Part shown: one piece after another, positions 46,020-56,455 of the stretch | Layout of the letters: every line of letters starts with the position of its first letter | How positions within the stretch are numbered: the first letter of the stretch is position 1 | Source: Ophioderma brevispina | Taxonomy: Eukaryota > Echinodermata > Ophiuroidea > Amphilepidida > Ophiodermatidae | Length of the DNA stretch: 64,000 bases | Reading direction: 5' to 3' | NCBI GenBank assembly: GCA_023653785.1 | Contig: JAMKCH010007155.1 | Location: 58,268 to 122,267 of the forward strand | Program-made: the position numbers and the translations under genes | Notes under the pieces: model-generated | Database searches by the model: none | Told to the model about the DNA's origin: nothing | The model's input: the letters and a program-made list of their open reading frames with translations, nothing else

Positions 46020-46800
46020 GTGGTGGTTACAACAAAGGCGGTCGATCAGGAGGAGGGGGTGGGGGCGCCGTGGCCCCCCAAAAGAAGAGGAAGTGACCTA
46101 TCCCAGGGCCCAGAGTCTCCCCTTGCGGTGGGGTGGGGGGGAGCTAGGGCACTTCGCCACAACGGTGGAGGGACGGTGGTGACTTCAGACGAATGGGTCC
46201 TACGCACAATATCCCAGCGATACCAGCTCGAATTCACCACCACCCCACCACCGCTCACCACACGACGAGAGACAGTTATTCCCAAGGGTGTGGACAGGCG
46301 GCAAGCACTTCTCCAAGAGATCGAACAGCTGCTCCAGGAAGGCGGCGATCCTAGAGTTCACCTCAAACTTTTTTATCACACAAAAAAGCCGGGGTGGCGC
46401 CCGATCTCAACTTGAAGCCAGCTCAAACAGTTCCTCAGACCACGCCCGTCAAGATGGAGAGCCTCAGCAGCAGTTCTCAAGGAAGTTCAACCAAGGTGGT
46501 CGGATCCACTCGACTTAAAGGATGCTTACCTCCACATTCCGATACATCCTTCAAACAGGAAGTGGCTCAGTTTCTATATCCGCCGCACGTTTCTACAGTT
46601 CCAGTGCCGCCCGTTCGGATTGTCGACGGCGCCCCGCAGTTCACAGGATAGGAAGGGTCGTAGAAGAGCTCCTAAGGCGAAGAGGCCACTGTTTCGTCTA
46701 CCTGGAAGAGGCTCCTGACAAGCGCCTTCCAGAGAAAACAGTCCACACAAAAAGACTCAATAGCAAGAGACAGTCCGCTCATCTCCCACCTCGGGTTGTG
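46020..46800 (+). pseudogene. DIRS reverse transcriptase
   Basis: DIRS-type RT, split over frames. The N-terminal part shows DEWVLRTISQRYQLEFTTTP and RQALLQEIEQLLQEGG (46190-46345), then GWRPIS (46385-46410), VKMESLS (46448-46470), LDLKDAY (46509-46529, motif A with its first catalytic aspartate) and CRPFGLSTAPR (46600-46640, motif B). Motif C should be Y-L-D-D, but 46699-46710 reads Y-L-E-E, so the catalytic pair is substituted as well as the frame being broken. The signature W-V-L-x-x-I-x-x-x-Y and FGLSTAP distinguish DIRS RT from LINE RT. Confidence 0.8.
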
Positions 46801-47936
46801 TGATAAACGACGCGAGTCCAACCTCAGCCCATCACAGAACATCGACTTTCTGGGAGCACGCGAACGCTGAATTTAAGCAGGGAATAGCGTCTCCGATCGT
46901 CGAGCGCATCGCATCACGACCGAAGTTGCGCCTGGGATCCTCATGGAAACTCAGCCGAGCCCGCATCTATGTGGCTACGATTACGGGGCCCATGCCAGGC
47001 ATGACAAACGGTGTAACGAGCGGCAGACTCCGCATGCGAGTAGTATAGCTGCCGTCTGTATTCGGTTCAATGTCGCGAGACCGGATGTCCAAAAGCATTC
47101 CGAACACCCCACACGTCAGGAGCAGCGATTAGCGTGGTGGCTCAGCCGGAAAATCTCCACCCGGGAGAGCCATTCATATCAAGAACCCTCATCTTTCAAT
47201 CTCACGAGGGACGCGTCGAAGAGCGGCTGGGGAGCCCCGTAGGAGAATTCGCCTCTCAGGGATTGGACAAAGAGGCTGCCAAGCACCACCTCAACACGTT
47301 GGAGCTGTGGGGCAGTCCATCTGGCGCTGAGACAGACTCTCAATCTAGTCAAGGGAAGTCCAGTCCTAGTCCAGGGCGACAAAATGTCGGTCGTCTCCCA
47401 CATAAAAAAGCCCGGGAAGGACCAGGAGTCGCACCTGGGCCTACAGACAGGTCAAGCTTCTGGAAGTGGTGTCTCCGGCATCGGATCACCCTAACAGCCG
47501 TTCACCTTCCCGGGGAAGGACAAAACCCTGGCAGGTGCCCTATCGAGGAAGACATCCGGGAAGTCAGGGACCACCGAGAGTCCGGGGTCGTTTGGTGGAG
47601 GAGTGGCACCTCAACCCCAAGATATGCAAAGTCGCGTCTTCAACAAGCTGGAACACCCCACGTGACCTGTTCGCCAATCACCTCAACGCCACAGCTCCCG
47701 ACATAATGTTCGTGGGCCAGGGACCCAGCGGCACTTCACCAGGACGCCATGACAATGGAGGTGGACGGAGTCGCAGTATAAGCCTTCCCTCCGATCGCCC
47801 TAGTTCCTCGAGGTTCTTCTCAAGTTCACCGGACAAGCAGCTGCCGCATGATTCTGGTGTGCCCGAATTGGCCTCGACAACCATGGTTTCCAAGACTCCG
47901 GTCGCTGCTGTACGCCAACCCGTTGACTTCCAATGA
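46801..47936 (+). pseudogene. DIRS RNase H and post-RNase H region
   Basis: In alternating frames: DASKSGWGAP (about 47205-47240, the D-A-S-x-x-G-W-G RNase H entry), HHLNTLELW (47287-47313) and SVVSHIKKPG (47388-47418). Then come HIPGKD/AGALSRKT-like residues (47515-47550) and WHLNPKIC plus DLFANHLNA (47605-47695), the block that follows RNase H in DIRS polyproteins. Further matches end near LPMRKDLIKHSGG (47925-47962). At least four frame changes break it. Confidence 0.75.
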
Positions 47937-47962
47937 GGAAGGACCTGATCAAGCACTCCGGG

Positions 47963-48366
47963 GGGTCTCCTTCAGATGGAGACTCTGAAGTCGATCAACC
48001 TGACTGCATCGCCAATTTCGTCCAGTCCTACAAGAAGCAGCAGAGCCTTTCGCTCCAAGCTGCCCGTCTGGCGGGAGAGGGCAAGGAGAGACCTACAAAA
48101 GGAAGGGGACTTATAATTCCAGAATGGTCAAGTACCGGAACTGGTGCAGGGACCACCAAGTGGACCCTTATGCGAGCAACTCTAAGGGAGGTGTCAGACT
48201 TCCTGCGCAGGTGTTCGAAGACGGAGCCAACCCCCAACCCCCACGCACAGTCAGGAGTTGCCGAACGGCAGTAGGAGCCATCCATATGGGGTTTGGCGGA
48301 GGCATACTCGTGTCGAACTCGCCAGCGCTTCATAATCTCATCAAGGGAATGCTAAATCGACCGCAC
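47963..48366 (+). pseudogene. DIRS tyrosine recombinase, N-terminal part only
   Basis: SYKKQQSLSLQAARLAGEG is followed by KYRNWCRDHQVDPYASN, a TVRSCRTAVGAIHMGFGG helix block and SPALHNLIKGMLNRP. This matches the core-binding half of YR recombinases of DIRS retrotransposons, which integrate by recombination rather than by an integrase. The catalytic half with its Arg/His/Arg/Tyr residues is absent: at about 48370 the sequence changes abruptly to LINE. Confidence 0.75.
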
Positions 48367-48371
48367 TCTCT

Positions 48372-49201
48372 CTCTTATAATGACCACATCAAGAAGACGA
48401 AGCGGAATATGTTCACGCAATAGTATCTTGAACAACTCACTGGCAACAAGCTGGGGGCTCGCCCACATACTAAGAGCGACGGCACTTTTTTTTTTACGCT
48501 GTGCTACTCATGTGCAGAGTAGCCATGCCAATGTATGGGAAAGATCAAATCATGCCAAGAAGCTTGATCCATCGTTAAATGCATCCTGCCGGCTTATCAC
48601 ATTATGCCTCGTCCAACACCCACGGAAAACTTGTAATCATAGCAGGAATTGATCCACCAGACCCCATCCGTCGTAGCGTAGCGAGCATGCAAGAGCGTAG
48701 CTGCCAAGATCCAGTGAAGCACCCATGTCTGGACAGATACCTGCTGCCAACGCATTAAATCAAGACTGAGAGTTTAAAGCAAAGTCCAACCTTTGAAACA
48801 GTCTTAGGAGTTAAAGAGAGTCGCCTGTGAGAAAGAAAGACTTACCTATCAAACCAAGAACATCTATCGGTATTGAACCTGGTGAGATCTCCACCTGGCT
48901 GACTCCTCATGGGGGCTGAATGGCGATGCCTCAATAGATTGAGAACCAGAACTCGGCGATCTAAGGTTCATTGCAGCGGGGGCTATATGGAAGGCAGATC
49001 AGGACAATGCCTGTGGTTGTGGAACAGCACCACAGACAAGTGGAACACCCTCTTGGTCTGCCCACTGTGAGCAAACAATGCACAAACAAGGACCGTGCGG
49101 AAGGCAGTGAAGCAGCCAGACGCAGTAACCATCTCTGGCTGGATCCTATTTGAGAACCCCCAACCCCCCAAAGTGTGTGGGACACGGTAAGAAGAAGAAG
49201 A
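48372..49201 (+). mobile_element. 5'-truncated LINE copy ending in (AAG)n
   Basis: It begins in RT at SYNDHIKKTK, the same place as SYKTHIKKTK in the 26455 element. It continues in broken frames through the C-terminal blocks and ends at GGTAAGAAGAAGAAG (about 49187-49201). Dense stops show it is dead. Confidence 0.7.
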
Positions 49202-49765
49202 ATGTGGAAATGTATGCCATATTGTCCGTCTAGTACACCCATGATTCCAAAATGTATAGTTTGTACCATCATGACCATTGGTTTTGAGTTATAGGACAAA
49301 ATATGGTAAAAAAGGTCAATTTCTATTTGTACAGGGGTCAAATCAGAAGTGGCTCCAATTTTGTTGAAAAAACGATGAGTTGTTCATTCTGCTGAATGCG
49401 TCAAAATAAGGAATAGTTTGTGCATCGCGTGTATAGTTATCATGTAGGAAAAAATAGGTCAGACGGACATAACTCAACTGGCGTTGACCTTCTTTGACCC
49501 TTATCCTCCGTAAGTAAACATTTAATATAATCAAAACTGTACTTTTGGGAGCCTCTTACCTCAGGCAATAATTTGCAAGTATTTAAAATAGAATCAATTA
49601 ACTTTTAATGTTGACCCAGTACAAATTGAGATTGACCTTTTTTTTACCATTTAGTCATTTTACCCTTTAACTCCAAAACCAATGGTCGTAGGTGTACAAA
49701 CTATACATTTTTGGAATCTTATGATTAGATGTGACAATATGGCATATCATTTTCAACCATGATTT
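49202..49765. mobile_element. Foldback element with ~140-bp inverted arms
   Basis: 49205-49340 matches the reverse complement of about 49610-49762. Common blocks are TATGCCATATTGTC, AATGTATAGTTTGTAC, GACCATTGGTTTTG and AAAAGGTCAAT. It sits immediately after the LINE 3' end. No coding. Confidence 0.75.
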
Positions 49766-50330
49766 GGGCATGTTAAAAGTTTTTGGGGGGGGGACCCCTG
49801 TGTAAACTTAAATTGCCTCATGAAAAAGTGACATCAAAATTTGAGAGTACTACATGCCTAGCATTGATGTAGACTGGTCCATACTAACTCCAAATGTGGC
49901 AAAACTTTCTGTAGTGAGGGGTATACAAATTCCTTAAATAAGCCCCTATGATATGCTGCTCCTGCCTTATTATATGGCGGCCCATCACTGCACAGTAAAT
50001 GAGAAGAGGGAGGACAAAAGCTTTTTATATTTAGATTCAGAGAACAGATTTCTTGTGAACCTTATTCGGAAACCTACAAGACGAGAAATTTAGTGCACAA
50101 GAAAGAATCGGACATGAGAGGAAAATGCAGAGTGGAAGAAAATAGCTTACCAAGCAATTTGAAATCATCAACTGATTGCAGACGTTTCACCACCAAAATA
50201 ATACGAGTTGCTGCAAGTTTTGTATCTAGAGAAGTGCCATAATGGCACACTTGGATGCACTTAATAGTGAATCAATTTCTTGTGGTGAGGGACTGGGTAG
50301 TCACACTAAATGATAATGTTTGCATTTTAA
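49766..50330. other. No gene seen
   Basis: Contains a G-run at 49785-49793. No open frame with recognisable features. Confidence 0.4.
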
Positions 50331-50334
50331 TTCA

Positions 50335-52655
50335 GATAGCATGAAAAAAAATAGGTTCCGCGGATCATGCTCGGGTTACCTTCTGAAAAACTTGCCTCAG
50401 TGCTGTGCTGAATTCGTGGTTGGGGATGATACATCTAATGGGTTAAAACCAAAAAAGTTTATTTATAGAACTGACCAGGAATGTCATGGTGGTGGGGTAC
50501 TTTGACCTAACCGCATCAGCTTAACCCGTTTTAAAGAGTGGAACGAGTTCCTATGTACCCCTTTAAAAGTTTGTTTACTAAGATAGAAACAAAATTATAT
50601 TTGATTTATTGCTTTACACTGCAAATACCCTTAAACCTAGAAGCCATAAGGAAATATACCTTGCTTGATGATGAAAAAGTATGTTATTGTGATGTTCTTA
50701 GACTCAAAGGGCATTCGATACCATAAACAATGAAATTTTTTTGTCTATTTAACTCATCCACTATGGTATTCGAGGGGGTGTTGCCTTCGAGTGGTTTAAG
50801 AATTATCTAACTAATATAACTTCACAAATTCACCATCTTTGAACAATTACAAATCACCATTTTACACGACAAAACTGTGGGGGGTACCACAAGGGCTCAA
50901 TTTTGGGACACTTTGAGTTTTATACATAAATGATATTTGTTTATTTCATTTTTTTTCTCTTTCTAAATATTTGCGGATGATACAACGTAATAGCACAGCA
51001 CCCACACAAAAAGACTAAAAGTTCTAGTCAACAAAAAATCAACACTGAAACTTAGGCACAGTTCTTACTGGTGAGCTATAAGTATCACTATTTAAATAAA
51101 ACTAACTATATGCTGTACAAAACAAGTATGATGATCGTGAAATTCCAAATTGCGAAATTTCTATGACAACACAAGTATTTCACGTGTTCATCACACTAAA
51201 AATTTCTGGTTTGTTTTGTAACAATAGATGAATGTCTCACCTGGAAGCAATACCACAAACTTACATTTCCAATTTATGTCTCAAAATATACAGGAATCGT
51301 GTATCGCCTTAAAGGTGTTCTTCCTTCTAACACACCAAATTTTTCACCATTACAATAGTCTGTTACTCTTCATATTTATGTACTGTAAGATATCTGGGGA
51401 GATCTTATATCCATTTTTGACACACCATCCATAATTAGGCAAAAGGGCATTCATTCGCATTTGTAAAAAACCCCCCCCCCCTGTCGCAACAAACATAACC
51501 CCCTCATTTATTGCTGATCTAAAAACACTCACTGTCCAAGCTATTCACAAACTTCAAGTTGCGTTTTTATAAAAACTAATTTTACCGAAAAGTTTCTTAA
51601 ACTTCATCAAAATAAATTGCAATCCATGAGTATGTACAAGGACAATCCATAATTTGACCATCTGTATTGCACAACACTGATCTCGCAAGAAACACTCATT
51701 TAGGAAACGACGAAAGTGTCCTGTATTATGGAACCCCATCCCCAAAAAAATGTGTGACTCCAGAACTATTTCACCTCTTTCAAATCAAAGTATTAAAGGC
51801 TTGATCTCATTGACCCCATTATTAAAATGTTAATACCTCATATATAGATTCCTCTCATCTGATTGGTTCAAAGTAGAGGTCATTAAAAGAGTGGGCCCCT
51901 TTTTCTATTAGGATGACGTCACGATGAACCGTTTGCCCGGGGCATGGCAATCGACTGTGCCCGGACAATAATAGACAGTCCAAACACCGTGTTCATAGAG
52001 TCGCGCGGGTGCGAGTCCCATGTGTAACGATTGGGCGTTTGCAAATGTTTGTAAAGTTGTGGCATTGTTCAGTTCGGGAAAGCTTTTAACCAATCAGATG
52101 AGAAGAATCTATATATTCGGATATAAAACAAATATTGACTGCTTACGATCGGGGCACAGTTTAAAATTATAGGCCCTCGGTGATGCTCAAACCCCACCAG
52201 GACTATGCCCTCAGCTTCGCTTCGGGCATAGTCATGTTTTTGACATCACCGAGGGTCTATAATTTTCAACCATGCCCCTCAATAGCAGTCAATATTTGTA
52301 GACTTTTTCCTCCCCCTAATTTCTAGTGGCTGCCAGTGTCCATGTCCCACCTTTGTCCTTCTTGTCTTTCACTTTGCCCCGCGTCTATGTCTTTAGTCTG
52401 TTTGTTCGCCGTCTTCACGTTTTATGTAAATTTTACTGTACATTATGTATTTTGGGGGACCACTAGAATTTCGAGCTATGCTCTGTTTGGTTTACCCGCT
52501 ATGCCAGTATATTATACATCAAAAACTTTGATAATCGCGGCTTGCCTAGTGAAAATATGAACTAAACTTGATTGATTTTGAAGAATAAAACAACAAAAGA
52601 AAAGTTATTACATGGACAGAACTTTGAAGAGGGGTGGTACATATGGAACATCTGT
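50335..52655 (+). repeat. 2.3-kb tandem duplication, copy 1 (LINE plus nested foldbacks)
   Basis: Aligns end to end with 52656-54930. It holds a LINE remnant (to about 51830), a 274-bp foldback element (51841-52115), a long palindrome (about 52129-52302) and the LINE-like 3' end. It differs from copy 2 by very many single-base insertions and deletions, with the extra bases mostly in this copy, so its frames are more broken. Confidence 0.85.
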
Positions 52656-54100
52656 TAAGAAGAATGCAAAATAGGTTCCCCGCGATTCATGCTCGGGTTA
52701 CTTCTGAAAACTTTGATATCATTGCTGTTACTGAATCGTGGTTGGATGATACATATAATGATGGTGAAAACCAAAATTTTATTTATAGAAATGACAGGAA
52801 TTTTCATGGTGGTGGGGTACTTTTAACCCTAACCCTCATCAGCTTAACCCCGTTTTAAAGAGTGGGAAAGAGTTCCATATGTACCCCTTTAAAGTTGTAC
52901 AAGAAACAAATTATTTTTGATTTATGGCTTTACACTAGCAAATACCCTAACCCTAGAAGCCTATAATGAAATAGTACCTTGCCTTGATGATAAAAAGTAT
53001 GTTATTGTGATTTTCTTAGACTCAAAGGCATTCGATACCATAAACCATGAAATTCTTTTGTCTAAACTCATCCACTATGGTATTCGAGGTAGTGCCTTCG
53101 AGTGGTTTAAGAATTATCTAACTAATAGAACTCAATTCACCATCTTTGACAATTACAAATCACCATTACACGACATAAACTGTGGGGTACCACAAGGCTC
53201 AATTTTTGGTCCACTTTTTATTTTATACATAAATGATATTGTTTATTCTTCATTTTTTTTCTCTTTCTACATATTTGCGGATGATACAAACTTACTAGCA
53301 TCACACAAAGACTAAAGTTCTAGTCAACAAAATCAACACTGAACTTATTCACATTTCTACTTGGTTTAGAGCTAATAAGTTATCACTGAATTTAAATAAA
53401 ACTAACTATATGCTGTACAAAAACAAGTATGATGATCGTGAAATTCCAAATTGCGAAATTTCTATTGACAACACAAGTATTTCACGTGTTCATCACACTA
53501 AATTTCTTGGTGTAACAATAGATGAATGTCTCACCTGGAAGCAACACACAACTTACATTTCCAATATTGTCTCAAAATATACAGGAATCGTGTATCGCCT
53601 TAAAGGTGTTCTTCCTTCTAACACAATTTTCACCCTTTACAATAGTCTTGTACTATCTCATATTATGTACTGTAATATAATCTGGGGAGATCTTAATAAT
53701 TCATTTTTGAACACCATCCATATTAGGCAAAAGGCAATCATTCGCATTTGTACAAACCCCCCCCCCCCCTTTCAGCACATACCCCTCCTTTATTTGCTGA
53801 TCTAAAAACACTCACTGTCCAAGATATTCACAAACTTCAAGTTGCGCTTTTTTATAAAAACTAATTTTACCCGAAATTTTCTCTAACTACTTCATCAAAA
53901 TAAATGCAATCCATGAGTATGGTACAAGACAATCCCATAATTATAGACCATCTGTATTTCACACTGATCTCGCAAGAAACACCATTAAAACGCAAGGTCC
54001 TTTATTATGGAACTCCATCCCCAAAACAATTTGTGACTCCAGAACTATTCACTCTTTCAAATCAAAGTATAAGGCTGATCTCATTGCCCATTATTAACTG
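52656..54100 (+). pseudogene. LINE endonuclease and RT remnant (better copy)
   Basis: Plus strand, several frames. The endonuclease part shows ENFDIIAVTESWLDDTY and DRNFHGGGVL (52700-52825). A deletion then leads into RT: IFLDSKAFDTINHEILLSKL (53012-53073, first Asp replaced by Ser in the usual LDLSKAFD), NCGVPQGSIFGP (53185-53215), FADDTNLL (53275-53300), WFRANKLSLNLNKT (53363-53404), TKFLGVTIDECLTWK (53500-53545), YNSLVLSHIMYCNIIWG (53639-53690) and IRQKAIIRIC. This is the CR1/L2/jockey-like palm and thumb order. Multiple frameshifts and stops make it non-functional. The copy at 50335-51830 is the same sequence with more breaks. Confidence 0.8.
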
Positions 54101-54112
54101 TTATATACCTCA

Positions 54113-54386
54113 TATATAGATTCCTCTCATCTGATTGGTTAAAAGTAGAGTCATTAAAATAGCTGGGCCCCTTTTTTCTATTAAGATGACGTCACGATGA
54201 ACCGTGCCCGGGGCATGGCAATCGACTGTGCCCGGAAAATAATAGGACAGTCTCAACACCGTGTTCATAGATCGCGCGTGTGTGCGCGTCCCCTGTGTAA
54301 CGATGGGCGTTGCAAATAGTTTGTAAGTTGTGGGCATTGTCAGTTCGGGAAATCTTTTAACCAATCAGATGAGAAGAATCTATATA
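54113..54386. mobile_element. 274-bp foldback element nested in the LINE (also 51841-52115)
   Basis: Ends are inverted: TATATAGATTCCTCTCATCT plus GATTGGTTAAAAG at 54113-54145, and CTTTTAACCAATCAGATGAG continuing to TATATA at 54386. The interior is GC-richer and contains GATGACGTCACGATGAACCG. The element occupies the same position in both tandem copies, so it was there before the duplication. Confidence 0.75.
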
Positions 54387-54394
54387 TTCGGTAT

Positions 54395-54567
54395 ATAAAA
54401 CAAAATATTGACTGCTTAATATTCGGGGCACAGTTAAAATTATAGGCCCTCGGTGATGTCAAAACCATGACTATGCCCTCAGCTTCGCTTCGGGCATAGT
54501 CATGTTTTTGACATCACCGAGGGCCTATAATTTTAACCGTGCCCCTCATAGCAGTCAATATTTGTAT
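54395..54567. repeat. Long near-perfect palindrome, apex contains GCGAAGC
   Basis: Arms of about 80 bp (54395-54478 and 54492-54567) share GGCCCTCGGTGATGTCAAAA, TTAAAATTATA and ATTGACTGC. They are separated only by TCAGCTTCGCTTC (54479-54491). Read on the minus strand the apex is GA-A-GCGAAGC-T-GA. The same palindrome lies at 52129-52302 in the sister copy. Confidence 0.9.
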
Positions 54568-54907
54568 ACTTTTTCCTCCCCCTTAATTTCTAGTGGCTGC
54601 CAGTGTCCATGTCCCACCTGTTTTGTCCTGTCTTGTCTTCACTTTTGCCCCGTCTTATGTCTTTAGTCCTGTTTTGTTCGCCGTATTCCAGTTTTATGTA
54701 AATTTTACTGTTACATTATGTATTTTTGGGTGACCATTATCATTTCGAGCTATGCTCTGTTTGGTTTACCCGCTATGCCAGTATACTTATACATCATAAA
54801 CTTTGTATCGCTGCTTGCATAGTGAAATAAATTGATTGATTGAAAATAAACAAAAGAATTTATTACATGGAGAACTTTGAAGAGGGGTACATATGGAACT
54901 CTGTTAA

Positions 54908-55004
54908 GGAGAATGCACGAGAAGTGTTGATTCGTGCTTCCGAATCCCCGAGCGAAGCGAGGGGATTTGGATAGCACGAATCAATAACTTCGAGTGCTTT
55001 CTCC
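54908..55004. repeat. Palindrome with 42-bp arms, apex GA-GCGAAGC-GA
   Basis: Left arm 54908-54949 (ends GAATCCCC) and right arm 54961-55004 (starts GGGGATTTGG) are near-perfect inverted copies sharing TTGATTCGTGCT. The 11-base apex GAGCGAAGCGA occupies 54950-54960. Confidence 0.9.
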
Positions 55005-55810
55005 GACTTAAACCATCATAACAATTGTATTCAGCAATTACGCGCATTTGATTTGTATACCTGTGGATTCGGTTGCATGTTTTATAACGTGCTTATACGC
55101 AATTGAATTGTACACACCTGCTGTTTGTATACGAAATTCTTACACACTTATTATTTGTATACCTGTAGATTCGTACATATATTGATCGATTATAAATACT
55201 GTAAAATCAACCGAGCGTTAAACCCTGGTTTAAAACTGAGTTGCTGAAACACAAATCTGTAATTGTATACTGTAGATTCGTGTACAACGACTTTTCATAC
55301 GAAATTCTTACACCCCTGTTATTTGTATAATTGTAGATTCGACATAATACCGTGCTTCTCAGTTAGCGGTATTAGTACAAGCGAAATCAAGAAGGCGTTG
55401 AAATCGTCAATTGCTGTATGGATAGTATGTTTTTTTTGCAGCTGAATAAAATTGCATGTGTCGTGATTGCGTTTTCCCTCCAACCACATAAATGGATTCC
55501 GATAAAGACATTATTATCACCCAAATAAAATATGGTGGTCTGACACAAGTGATGTACATCCACTTGCTTTGCATCCTAAACGAGAAGCTGATTGAATTGA
55601 CTAAAACCATTGCTCAATATTTGTAGATCCAGTCCGTATTAACATTGAATAAGTGTGGGTTCGTAACATCCATTGAGAGAGTAATGAAGGCACACGAAGC
55701 ATTCAATAGCCGAGTCCCACGCATCAGTACATGTAGGAATGCAGCATTTAGTACTGCAGTGGCCAATGCTATAGGCCTATGCCCATGACAATGATGCGTG
55801 TCCTACCAAT
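55005..55810. repeat. Degenerate repeats with a TTTGTATACxTGTAGATTCG motif
   Basis: The phrase TTTGTATACCTGTAGATTCG and variants recur near 55050, 55150, 55262 and 55320, each with TACGAAATTCTTACAC nearby. Spacing is irregular (about 60-110 bp). The remainder to 55810 has no recognised feature. Confidence 0.5.
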
Positions 55811-55814
55811 ATGG

Positions 55815-56455
55815 GATAATATGTGGAACTATACGATTATATATGGAAATTACAAAAATTAAAACCTATAGTCTTTGAAGCAGCAATGCACCTTGCGAGG
55901 AGTTGATTGACTGAGAGAGAACATACGAACACTGAATATTTCAAGAAACCAAGGATACCGAGCTCACTGTAGATCATATACTTTTGGAATATATTTACCA
56001 AGCGATACGGTACATGGTTTTGATTTTGAAACTTTATACCCAATGGATAATATGGTGATTATACGTGATCTTGGAATTACAGAATTAAACCGATAACCCG
56101 TCGGAAAGCACTTGCGGGGAGTTTATTAACTGAAGAAATACGGCAAACTAAATATTTCACAACGAAAAACAGCATTACCCAGCTCAGTCAATCATTTACT
56201 TTTGGAATATATACCAGCGATACGCGGACAAGGTTTGATTTTGAAATTTACTACCAAATGGATATTGATATGGTGGGATCTTGGAATTACACATATTAAA
56301 AACCCAAGTCTTTCGAAAGCACATGATCGCGCGGGAGTTGATTACTGAAGAAAGAGAAATACGGCAACACTCAAATACGGCTCACTGCATCTCATATACT
56401 TTTGGAATATATTTACCAAGCGATACGGGACAAGGTTTGATTTTGGAATTTTACT
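55815..56455. repeat. ~210-bp tandem repeat, three units
   Basis: CTTTTGGAATATAT recurs at 55981, 56199 and 56399 (spacings 218 and 200 bp). Each unit includes GGAGTTGATT-like, GATCTTGGAATTAC and CAAGGTTTTGATTTTG-like blocks. No unit is coding. Confidence 0.75.

Larger units (their letters stand above)
52656..54930 (+). repeat. 2.3-kb tandem duplication, copy 2
   Basis: Second unit of the duplication. After the RT remnant come a foldback element, a palindrome, a 3' region and AAATTGATTGATTGA (about 54828-54842), a short microsatellite end of the LINE type. The final ACATATGGAAC...GAGAATGC segment also precedes the LINE start in the first unit, which confirms head-to-tail order. Confidence 0.85.
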
